A DNA stretch of 64,000 bases from Klebsormidium nitens (Eukaryota; Streptophyta; Klebsormidiophyceae; Klebsormidiales; Klebsormidiaceae). The notes below the pieces were generated by a model. That model did not search any database, was not told the origin of the DNA, and saw nothing but the letters and a program-made list of their open reading frames with translations. The DNA lies in assembly GCA_000708835.1 (NCBI GenBank), contig DF237045.1, forward strand, positions 62,001-126,000. Reading direction: 5' to 3'. Position 1 is the first letter of the stretch. Each line of letters starts with the position of its first letter. This document shows, piece after piece, positions 35,213 through 45,382 of the stretch. The position numbers were made by a program, and so were the translations under genes.

Positions 35213-37004
35213 ATTTCAGAAACAGGAAGTGCTGCTCACGAAGATATATATTCCCGTGTTACTTCGATGCTGCAGTGGTACTGATTCTTTACTTTTGAAC
35301 TAAACCATGTGGGATGGTGACGTCAAAAAGTTTAAGCTCGAAGTCTCAAAAGGGTTCATCTCTAGACCACCTCCTGGATCGAAGCAGACCATATAGCAGT
35401 TGGTGAGCTTCAAGCAGCCTCAGAATGTGAAATCACGAAGAAAGCAAGTGGTATTAGCACCTCCGACTTATTAAAAGCCGCGCATCTCAGTTCGTCGGAA
35501 GATGTCAGATCATCATGGATTGCCAACGGGACTCTGTAACATTGCGTATCAGTACGCCGTGTTTTCTCATGGGTCGCCCAGGTGGCCGGGGCGGCCATGG
35601 GCCACATGCAGTCCTGCACGTTGACGGTGCACTGGAGCCGCGCATGGCCTCCTACAGGCTTGTTGTATGCCAGAACATGCCAGCACTCTGACGTCAACTC
35701 GTATATGACTCACGTCTACTAAGTTCAATGGCGCTCAGTGCCGCCGAGAATTACCATATATGTGATCTGACCGGCCACTGATGCCGCGGCGCTCAATAAA
35801 CATTAAGATCATGCAGAATGATACTAAGAGTTTGTATGCGCATGCCAGCGAAGTGCACATGAACTATTGCAAATGCACACCGTACGATATTATATTCGGA
35901 CTCTCGAAGCTATATAGCGGAATCTAGCTGATCATGTACTGGTACTCCGCAATCGCTTCTGTACCCAACCGCGGTCTACACCCCTACCGAGATCACCGGC
36001 GCCCGCTAATATTTAATAGTGCCAATCCTAGTTTCAACGAACCACCAGTCAGGCTTCGCCAAGTAGCATTGCAGTATAGCCTCCACAGTGTACATGGATA
36101 AGTTTTTGACAGGCTAGGTTGGACTAAATTAGCTAGGCTTAGCACGCTAGCTCAGATTCGGTAAGGTAGCTAGGCGCTCGGAACTTAAACATTGATTCCC
36201 ATGTATGCCATGGAAGCCTATGGCCCGTGTGGCTGCGGCATTTGAAAAGAGAACGTATATCAATTAAGACAGCTAGTAGGCCCGGGCTATAGCAGCATGG
36301 ACCATGGGCGCTAGCTGTATAAAACGGGCAGGCGCACCGTACTCAAAAGTTCTGCGCATGCATGCTTCAAAGCTAGAGATTCACGCGTGCATATTCAATC
36401 TAGCTAGCTTGTATCTCTTTAACATTCAGAACTTACATGGATCAAACACGCATATGTGATTTATGCTGGCCGTGACTGGTAGCTAGGCACCGGCCATACA
36501 AGTAGTATAATTTTAGAGCACATGTGATCGCAAACTGCCTGCCATGCTTTTGTATTGTTGGACGCACCCTGGCAGTCGCGCTCAGCCCATGATGCCCGCG
36601 CTGAATTTTTATGAGAAAATCTATTTAGATTTGCATGTGGTAACATTATGATGTGCTTTACGGACATCGATGCAGCCGTGACAGTTGACATCGGCATTGT
36701 ACAGGGCCATGCCTACTGAGTCTTGCATATGAGAAGTCATCTCTTATATGCATATATATCTTAGGACAGGAATAGCCCTAGAGAATGTCCTCAGGGACAA
36801 GTACGAAGGCAGTTTATGATGCTGGAGGAGCTTGCGAAATATGCAGGGGATCCCAGGCTTCCAATCCACTCCACCTTAATAAACATCGTACCACAATGTG
36901 ACACTGACAGCAAGCACAATCAGGGCCAAGCAACAAGCTGCCTTCAGAAACCTGGAGCCCCAGTTGTGACTGCTCTTCAAATTGTACCTTCTTTACTTCG
37001 TTTA
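35213..37004. other. Intergenic region between HisC and GET2-like gene
   Basis: No coding segment recognised. The stretch 35700-36700 is unusually rich in short palindromic TAGCTAG, CTAGCT and GCATGC words. A TATAAAA at 36318-36324 has no recognisable gene downstream on that strand. A segment near 36190-36262 resembles 59430-59535. The low-coordinate end should hold the HisC 3' UTR and the high end that of the GET2-like gene. Confidence 0.5.
36190..36262 (+). repeat. Dispersed intergenic repeat, copy A
   Basis: Shares ATGCCATGGAAGC and TGTGGCTGCGGCATTTGAAAAGAGAAC (first 20 bases TGTGGCTGCGGCATTTGAAA) with 59430-59535, where the second block reads TGTGGCTACGACGTTTGAAA. The order and orientation are the same, with a longer spacer in the second copy. 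Family unknown. Confidence 0.5.
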
Positions 37005-37907
37005 TCAAGTCGGCAAATTGGTCCTTAAGAAGCAGAAGCTTGGTAGCAGGTACTGTCGGAGCACCCACAGTAAACTGAAGATTACGATGAAGAAGCTGAG
37101 ATCCCTAACTACCCCCTGCGTTATCCTGCTGACCAAACTCAGCGTCCGAGCGGCCAGATCCATGTGACCTAACCACTTGAGAAGCCCCTCCGCCCCCTTG
37201 ACCCCCTCAAACGGGTTACCGCTACCAGCTGCTACCTGATTACCAAACCCGCTTAATATACACCACCCCAGAACAATCGTGCCGTTCAGAGAGGCTAGTA
37301 GAAGCAACGGCTGCTGAAGGGGGGCTGCTCCTAGAAGAGTGCTATCGGAGCACGCGTGCACGTAATGCAGAAAGATGAGAACAAAAGCGAGAACGATGGA
37401 GGAGCAGACGCGAGCAGTCTCGGTTGCCGTCACCGCCGCTTCCAGCGCAGCGCACAACCGACCCGTCACTTCAGAGAGCGTTCGTGTTTCTGTGGACTCA
37501 GCGATGCCCGGTCCAGAGCGTCCCGTCGCGGCAGCACCCTCCCCAATCTGGCCGGAAACTGAAGTAACAAATGATGCTAAGCGTGCAAATTCTTGCCCTT
37601 GTTGTGCAGCGCCCGGCCCTAATTGTTCATTGCCCAACATGGCGTCCCCAGTATCTGCTCGTTCACCTTGATGGACACTTGTTAAGCCAAAATCTTTCGC
37701 AGGCGACGCACCCGCTGCTGCGAATGGTCTGGGTGAGATAGTGTCAGAATGTATCCCTGGGACGTTTGAACCTGTATGCTCGGAGGTGCTTTCCCCCGCA
37801 TCGATTTTGGCTGCCACTTTCTCGCCCGTGATTGAAGCCAGCCGGTCTGTTCCGCGTGCTAAGATCCTCTGCCGCCGGGCCTCTCGGCGCTCTGCTTCTG
37901 TAGCCAT
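37005..37907 (-). CDS. GET2: GET2/CAML-like tail-anchored protein receptor subunit
   Basis: Predicted ER membrane subunit that captures the GET3 targeting ATPase during insertion of tail-anchored proteins. The protein has 300 residues from the Met at 37907. The N-terminus reads EAERREARRQRILARGTDRL then ASITG: a basic Arg-rich stretch followed by RILxRGxDRLxxITG. This is the diagnostic motif of plant GET2-like proteins and resembles the GET3-binding region of yeast Get2. About 130 residues of low-complexity linker follow, then three hydrophobic segments at about 166-186, 199-221 and 267-288, as expected for GET2/CAML. Overall conservation in this family is weak, so the motif plus topology carry the call. 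An in-frame upstream Met (37988) would add 27 residues. No intron was needed, but the exact C-terminus after the third segment is uncertain. The symbol is given by function. Confidence 0.8.
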   Translation of the reverse strand: MATEAERREARRQRILARGTDRLASITGEKVAAKIDAGESTSEHTGSNVPGIHSDTISPRPFAAAGASPAKDFGLTSVHQGERADTGDAMLGNEQLGPGAAQQGQEFARLASFVTSVSGQIGEGAAATGRSGPGIAESTETRTLSEVTGRLCAALEAAVTATETARVCSSIVLAFVLIFLHYVHACSDSTLLGAAPLQQPLLLLASLNGTIVLGWCILSGFGNQVAAGSGNPFEGVKGAEGLLKWLGHMDLAARTLSLVSRITQGVVRDLSFFIVIFSLLWVLRQYLLPSFCFLRTNLPT

Positions 37908-39163
37908 TGGGCTTCTCCTGGAAGAATGCCACCACGGGAACTGAGCGAGTAGCAGGACCCGACGCCCTTTTCTGTGCTTGCTCTGCAAGAATCGTCAGCT
38001 CGTCCAGCCTCACATGTTCACCATTGAAAGATGGACTGCAGCAGAGCAAGAAGTGAGTGGGTTTGAGTAAGACCAAGTTAGTAAGAGCTGAAATCACGAG
38101 GGTCGGCAATTCATCAAACCCAAGGTTAGCGGCCTGCGTTACGAGCCTCCTTTGCTACATGCTGGTGGCGACACAGCTTCAAGTGGGGACGCGCGACAGG
38201 CAACACCGAACCCAATTTCTGGAACCGCAATGGCAAACCCTAACGTGCAGATCGTGCCTCTGATGTCTTCTATTATCCAGCGCTAGCTTCGAACACGCAT
38301 GCATGCTATTAGGTATTAAACTTATAAGCCTGAAGTACTAGGGTAGGTACGCGCTCATGAGAATTGAGTTGATCATGGCTGCCATGCAGGGTGAACACGA
38401 GGAAACTCTCCTGGACACAGCTATTTTTCATGAGCACATGTGCTTGCTTCCCATCTGCAAATTTGATGAAGATGCGTGCAAGCTTAGTAGCTAGCTTGCA
38501 TGGTGGCGCTGTCATGGTCGCAACGCGTGCTTAATTAGCCAACACAGTGGCACCACTGCTCGCACATCATCATGTGCATGCGCCCGACCCTCAATTCAGT
38601 GTGTATTTCGAAAATGACGCTGATCCATGCGCTGACTCGGAGTTGCAATCTTTTGTTGTACTACCTGTAGGCTTCATGTCATCGGAAATTTCACTCAGAT
38701 TGCTAGTGCTGTCAGCAGGCTCATAATCTATCTTTGCGACTCGATAAAAGAGCAAAACCTCATATGTCCTGCATGATCTCATTCCGACACTGGAGCCGCG
38801 CCCTGACTTCAGAAAACCATAGATCTAGATGCCCCGCAACCGTGACGTCTCAAACCCTCCGTGCCCAAGGGACATGGTCTCATCGGCAGGCTGTTCATGA
38901 TATGGCATGCTGCCCCGCTTGTGGATTGAGTCCCTGTAAGCCATGGCTGATCATGACATAATTGACATACCATGCAGCGGCGGTGCATCGCATGGAGTCA
39001 CTACGAGTCACTTGCGTCTTCGACGTTTAACGCCCTGACGAAGCCACGTACACTGTCCTGAGCAGGGCTTCTAAGCTAGTCGCGCCCTACTTGACTGCAG
39101 TGCATCAAAGGGCGCCTTGACAAAGCATGCGGTTGACGAAGATACATTTGACTGCTCCCTGGC
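37908..39163. other. Intergenic region, GET2-like promoter to DDI1 3' end
   Basis: No gene recognised. It contains the upstream region of the minus-strand GET2-like gene and the 3' UTR of DDI1. Short palindromic words (GCATGCATGC, TAGCTAGC) are frequent. Nothing else stands out. Confidence 0.5.
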
Positions 39164-42100
39164 TTAGTCATAACCTCCAAAAAGATAACTTGCTGCCTGG
39201 TCCTGATTGCCGTTGCAAAGAAGCAGCGCATTCTGGGCAGCCGCTCTATCGAAACCTAGGTCTACAAGTGCTTGAATCTTCCCCTCTAGTTCCGAAGTCG
39301 CCTGCGCAATAGACAAGGAACGCTTATCAGCAAACGGGTTGTCTGATCAGCTCCCCGACCTCCTCAAAAGTCCTTGAAAGTGCGAGAAGAAGCCAACAAA
39401 GGTCCTGAAGTCGAAGCTAGCAAAGGTCCCCGTTATCAGGGGGAAAAAAGATACTCTGACTGAGGTCTTCAAAAGCATTTCTCCGTGATAACTTTTCAGG
39501 AAGCCACCTTGACTCCGTTCTTGCGACAAGTATTCAAAGGATTCTATGAATGTGTGTCCCCCGCAGGTGACAAATATCAGTCGCTCAATTGGCAACAATT
39601 GCAGCAGAATTCCCAAAGGTCCTCCAGAATGCCCCCAGATTCCGAAAGACCATTCTAGAGAAATAGAAGCCCACACCTCAACCTTCAAAGGACCAAAGTC
39701 ACTCACCACTAGCGGCCCAGGAGATGCCGCTACTGGCCCGCCGGCGCCCCCCGCCGACGTCGATGGAGCGTCCGTAATTCCCGGCGGGGGCGTCGGGAGC
39801 GGAGCTTTTGGGCTATCCGAGGGGGTCTGCTCGTCCCAGAGGTAGCGCGGAATCTCGTGCTCCGGCAGGAACGGAACGGCGATGTCGGACGAGCCGAAGC
39901 GGAGGCTGCTGTCCTTGAGGTCGATGACGCACTGGTGCTTGCGCAGCATGTCCAGCCCGAAGATGAACTCCATGTCCTGGTTCTCGAGGATGGTGAACGT
40001 GCACGGCAGAAAGACCTGCCCCACCTATTCGAGAAAGAGGGAAAGATTTCACAACTAGGGCGTGAGATCCGGAAAACAGGTTGTGATTGCAGTTCGTGAG
40101 CCGCCTACTCCGAGGGTGAACTCCATGTCTCGGTTCTCTAGGATGGTGAACGTGCACGGCAGAGACACTTGCTAAACCTGTTCAAAAGACGGAAGGGGAG
40201 GAAGAATCAGAGCTAGGGCGTTAAAATCCGAACAAAGAGTTGTTGTTGCAATCCGTGAACGGGAAAGCGAGACCTGACAATGAACTCCATGTCCTGGTTC
40301 TCGAGAATGGTGAATGTGCACGGCAGGAATACTTGCCCCACCTGGTTGAAAGACGGAGGGGAAGGGAGAATTAGAGCTAGGGCGTGAGATGGGAAACAAA
40401 GTCGTGGTTGCCGTTCGTGAGCCGCCTACTCCGAAGAGAGCCGCCTACTCCGATGATGTACTCCATGTCATGGTTCTTGGGGATGGTGAATGCACGGCAG
40501 GAACACGTGCCCCACCTCGTTGAAGCAAGGGAATATTAGTGCTAACACACGAATTTTGGAAATGGAGATTGTGGTTGAGAGGACTCGAGCAGAGGCGTGG
40601 AGTCCGGAAACGAAGTTGTGATTGCAGTTTGGGAGCGCAAAAGAGTGCAAAAGATGAACTCCATGCCCTGGTTCTCGAGTATGGTGAACGTGCACGGCAG
40701 GAACCGCTTGCCCAACCTGTTGGACAGAACGGAAAGGGAAGCCAGAAGTGAGGCGTGAAGTCAGAAAACGGAGTTGTTGATTGCAGTTCGTGCGTGCGAA
40801 AGAGAGACCTTAAGATGAGTTGGATCTCCTGGTTCTCAAGAATGGTGAACGTGCACGGCAGAAAAACCTGCCCCACCCGGTTGAAGCGAGAGGGGGAGTC
40901 AGTGCTAACGCGCGAGGTTTGGAAACGAAAGTCTGGTTGACAGGAAGGATCAGAGCAGAGGCGTGAAGTCCAAATCGGAGCGCAGAAGTGGGACCTGCCT
41001 AAAACGAAATAACTCCATGTCCTGGTTCTCTGAAATGGTGTAATGTGCACGCAATAACACCTGCCCAACCTATTCGAGGAGGAGGGGTGGAGAAGAACAG
41101 AACAGAGGCGTCACGTCTAACAGGAAACCCCTGATATTCTGTCTGCGAACCAGCAATCTGCCAAAGTCAAGGACCTAGGAAAAACAAATAACCACACTTC
41201 AAAGAGACATATAACCACACTCCAACACTTTCGCTAAAAAATAACGAAGTTGTACATCCCAAGTGCGGAGAAGAGGGGAGAGGCCCAGCCCATTAGGGCA
41301 GGGGCAAAAAGCTCACCAGGAGCGCTGAAGGAGCGAATGTCAAAAGAAAAGCCAGAGTACGACGTGCGAAAGCGGGAGAACAGCACGACCGGCCGGAAGA
41401 CAAAGAATTGCGATACGTTGGGATTGACAAAGACGCAAGGTGAAGAGGACTAGATCTGTCGTTCAAAACCAGACAGTGAACGGAATCGGAGGGGGCATAT
41501 GGTCAAGGATAATCAGACTTACTTTGATCGTAGCGAGATGGACGCGCCCAATGATTTTGCTGGTGCCGACGCCCTTTGCTATACCGTGGTACCGCTTGTC
41601 GACGAGTCGCATGATCCTGTAAAGAAAGATGCACAAATATCGATTTTATATCGTTGACTTAGACCCACCTTAAAGCCTTTCAATCCCCTGGACTCACGAA
41701 CTGTAGACAAAGTAAAACTGTAGGCCGAAGGGTGACAAGCTCCGCACCCATACCCCCCTTAAACCCCGAAACCAATCTCACCCGTACCCAACTATGACCA
41801 AATATCAACACGGCCGTAAATCAACGCGAAAAACGAGAGAGTACTGAAAGCAGCGGCCTCTATAACAAGCCACACACAAAGTCGAGGTAGGACAGGCTCA
41901 CGCACAGCGTCATGCAGATCTTGCACAAGTTCCGCACCGGGCGTTGTATTCAGCCCTTCTACGAACCTTTCGAGCACTCTCCAAGGGTTACCAAGAGAGA
42001 CCTGGAAAGTGAATTGAAAGACTCCTGAAACGATGACTCGATTTTTTAGTCGTTCTAAACGATTCATGGACGCCCCTCTCAAAGATTGTACTGAACGTTC

Positions 42101-44645
42101 TAAAACAGCAGGTCCGCCCGATTCTTTCAGCAAACAACTCTTCTTCGGCACATTCACTGGTGCTGCTTTTCCCACTAAGATAATCGGAAGTGCATATCAG
42201 GAGCTCAACGGTGGAGCTCAAAGGGGCAGTGCTTCTTACCCACACCGCTTCGCGCACGCCTCTGACATGATGGTAGACTGGGCGCCGGTGTCCACGAACG
42301 CCTTCAGGGGCATCCCGTTCACTTCCATGTCCACGTACAACATGACCTGTGCCCAGGAGTCAAGCTTGGCGACTGACATCAAAGTGCGCTCGCTTTGAGC
42401 GAAATGACAACAGGAACACCTGCCACGACAGTATGCGCGTGGTCTTTTCAACCTTATTCTCTCGAATCCCATGGTGTCTCCTCTACCGAGCACGATTTTT
42501 TGGAATCGATGCTGTTAGTTCAGTCCGACTTGAAAAAGCTCTCTCGCAATTATGACCTGAACGAAAAATCAAGTGTCCTAACATGACGAGGCTCACCACT
42601 CTGCCAAAGGCCTCCGGGTTATGCTCCATCGCATTCCCCATATTCTCGTCGATGTTCTCCTGCATTCAAGAGCAGCTTGAATCATTGAAGTGGCACGAAC
42701 TATCTTTGGCTTTTCAGAAGATGCATGGGCAGACCCCAGAAGGCGGTCTCACCAGAAACGAATTGTCCAGAAAGACGGACTACGTGTATGAAGAGAGGGT
42801 TGAAGAATCAAGAGATTATTTCTCTAGCTCAGAGAGTGATTGACTGAAGCAACTCGCAGTTCGACCTGCTTCCTTTCGCAGTCAGGGATGACGCAAGATG
42901 CTCAGCAGGCTTGATACGCACAACTGGTGAGTTCTCAGGAGCGTCTTTGTAATTTCAACGATTCATCAACCCACTAGCCGTTCACTTGCCTGTTGAATCC
43001 GCTCCTCAATCCGTCTCTGTGCTTCAACGTCAAACGGGTCAGCGTTCATGTCCGCCTGTACGAGAAAAGCCGTTCGAGATGGTCACTCCAGGTGAGAATC
43101 TTTCGAGATGGTCGATGCAGATGGTACACAGCTCAGAGCCACAATCTGCACAAGCAAACCCCACTGACTTCTAAAGATCCCACAGAGACAGCTCCTGTAC
43201 ATTTACGCAGAGACTCAATTGTTTTGATCTGAAGAGAGAACAAAACCAATGCCCCTTAAACCCCTCGGATGCTCAGGAAACTCTTTCAAGCCTTGATCAA
43301 GGGTAGGAGAAGTCTACTGACAATCTCTTGCTGCCTTCGTCGTTCAGCTTCCTGTCGTTGGCGATGCCGCTCCTTCAAAAGGTCTTGGAGTCTGTCTATG
43401 GGCCCATTCATGATTGCGTGGTGCAGAGCAGAGTCAGCCTGCAATCAGAGAATAGTCTGCATGTCAAAAGGTGAAGATAGACCTGCGGAAGTTGAGCTCT
43501 CGACACACGAGGCGAACCTGGAAAGAAGTTGCTAGCAAATGACTCAACTTTTGTGCGGAAGTAGCAGTCGACAAGCATGTTGGATGCAATGATGGCTTGA
43601 GCTGCCAGACAGGCTGGCCATGTTCCAGAGGCAACCTCAGGCAGAAGCTGAGAACCTTACCGTTTTCAGCTGCTGCATCAGGTTTTGATCGTTCTGCAAG
43701 TGTCTTTGAAGAGCCACCGGGTTTGCAGCCGATCCGTCAGGGTTTACCATCAACGGGTTGTCAGCAGCTTGACGCCTGTCCAAGGAAAGACAGGGTTCTT
43801 CGACACAGGGTCCTTTGCAATTCAAAGATGCAAACCAAAGAAGTGAAGACCACACAGGGTACAATACCCCGCAAAGTAAAGGGGCACATGCACTTTACTC
43901 ATCATGTAAGCCAGCTTGAGAAGAGAGTCTGCCACCCTGATTTGATTGGAGGTATTAGTCAGGGGGCTTACTCCTGGGATGCTTCTACTACCATGAGCAG
44001 GTCCCCATCTTTGACTCCGCAACCATTGAGTCTTGCGTCATTGGGGAGGTTGCGGCCGTTGAAGAGAAGGCGCTGATTCCGAAGAGGAATCTGAGTCTGC
44101 ACACCACAACGAAGTGTTATGAAACTTAAAAGCTGAAACGAGGTCATGTTCCAGACCTCTGACAAAATCAGAGACAGCAGCAAAGTTCAGTGACAGAAGT
44201 TGGGTGAGGATAGGGAGACTAGCTCAGCAACCATGACTTGAGATACCTCCCACAACGGACCTGGATAGAGCATGGCCAACCACCTCCGACAGGATCAAAA
44301 TCAGCAGCAATTTTGAAAGCGAAACTGCTCACCTCAACCTCCAGGATTGCTTTCACGTTCTCCACCTGCAAAGGAAGCAAGTGGGTTTGAGCTGAAAGTT
44401 TTGCAATACAGGCGCCACTGCAACAGTAACTGCTCTTGGCCTAAAGAACATTTCATCTCGTCACACTTCTTGTTGCTTCTAGCAACTCAAGACAAAGAAA
44501 CTGAAATAGAATCCACAAGCAATCTTTGAAAAGATTGAAAGAAAAGAGAGCCACCGGTGCGTTCGACCACCACACACACCTGCTCATCCTGCTCCACATC
44601 GAGCGTCACAATCCGCTCGTCAGCGGTGCTGACCATTAATTGCAT
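39164..44645 (-). CDS. DDI1: DDI1-type ubiquitin-receptor aspartyl protease
   Basis: Shuttle factor carrying ubiquitinated proteins to the proteasome, with a retroviral-like dimeric aspartyl protease domain. Exons in transcript order: 44645-44580, 44365-44333, 44096-43972, 43775-43661, 43438-43322, 43055-42990, 42659-42597, 42346-42240, 41616-41523, 40024-39707, 39301-39164. All phases close on a stop, giving 413 residues, close to the plant length. Residues 1-73 form a ubiquitin-like domain ([17 protein letters not shown] ... [11 protein letters not shown]). A helical linker contains [15 protein letters not shown] and [19 protein letters not shown]. The protease domain carries the active-site DTGAQST (D214) and [20 protein letters not shown]. 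The last 45 residues form a UBA domain ([20 protein letters not shown]). DTGA occurs instead of the more frequent DSGA, as in yeast Ddi1. The intron after exon 6 uses a GC donor. A Met at 44672 is an alternative start. Confidence 0.97.
40060..41085 (-). repeat. Six-copy ladder of the DDI1 exon 10 acceptor edge
   Basis: Functional exon 10 starts at 40024 and encodes [20 protein letters not shown]. The intron upstream holds six more copies of this junction. The block CTCCATGTCCTGGTTCTC (plus strand) or a variant recurs near 39969 (functional), 40121, 40285, 40461, 40659, 40821 and 41013, with intervals of 152-198 bases. Several copies still translate to [12 protein letters not shown] with an acceptor in front; others have lost frame or bases. 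Intronic flank sequence (GAGCTAGGGCGTGAGAT and TTGTGATTGCAGTTCGTGAG variants) is duplicated with each unit, so the repeat unit spans the splice site. Confidence 0.93.
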
Positions 44646-45382
44646 CTTGCCTTCTGGAACTCCTTGCTGCACAAATTCCTGGTGGACCTGCTCCTACCAC
44701 CACACTTTGAAGAAGTAGGCGCACCCTTTGCTTTTCAGCTTCTGAGTACAGCTCTTGCGTTACGCGTAGCTGAGCAGCAAGCTGCTCAGAACTAGGTACG
44801 GGATAATGTCTAGTAGAACGACCTCGAAGTTCGATAAGACTTCGAGACTGTCATCGAATCGGTTGCAAGGACTTTGGAAGGTGGAGGGGGAGCGCTTTCA
44901 TCCAAACAGAGTCAAACTTGCAGTTGACTTCTGCCACTGGTTGCCGTCATCATTCAATGGTGGCCCTAGTGCGCAGGTCCAAATTGCTTCCTCTTGATCA
45001 CAAGGGGTTTCCCCAGGGCCAGGGTTTCCCCAAGGTTTCCTTGAATATTTTACTGAAGTGCTGCAGCCCCGTTCTTCTTTTTTGAAAACTGACTCTGCTT
45101 GCCGCAAAGGCCTGACTTGTGAAGCTCCTTGAAATTGTCCAAACTGGTTCTGAGGGCACTTTCCTGGAGGCCAATGCAACTGGCAGCAAGGGTACGCGCG
45201 CTACAAAGAGCTCAAATGGTATGCAAATATTGCAGAGGCTGATTTGCTTGAGCTGACAAGCACAGAGCCGCCGAGCTAGTGTCTGGTTGGAACTAAGCAC
45301 TTCCAATTGGAACCCCACCACTTACAAGAGTTTGCACACACTCACAGGGTGATGTCAGCTGCTCTCCCCTCAACACAACGAG
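44646..45382. promoter_or_regulatory. Divergent DDI1 / LTD-EEP intergenic region
   Basis: The 737 bases between two divergent start codons probably hold both promoters. A perfect 9-bp inverted repeat with a 2-base spacer, CTGAGCAGCAAGCTGCTCAG, lies at 44770-44789. A short G/C tandem (GGGTTTCCCC variants) lies at 45004-45042. No convincing TATA box was seen. Function is inferred from position only. Confidence 0.4.

Noticed and set aside
40445-41068. 207-codon minus-strand frame with repeated [10 protein letters not shown]-like peptides
   Set aside because: This is the translated ghost ladder upstream of DDI1 exon 10, not a repeat protein. Frames shift between units.
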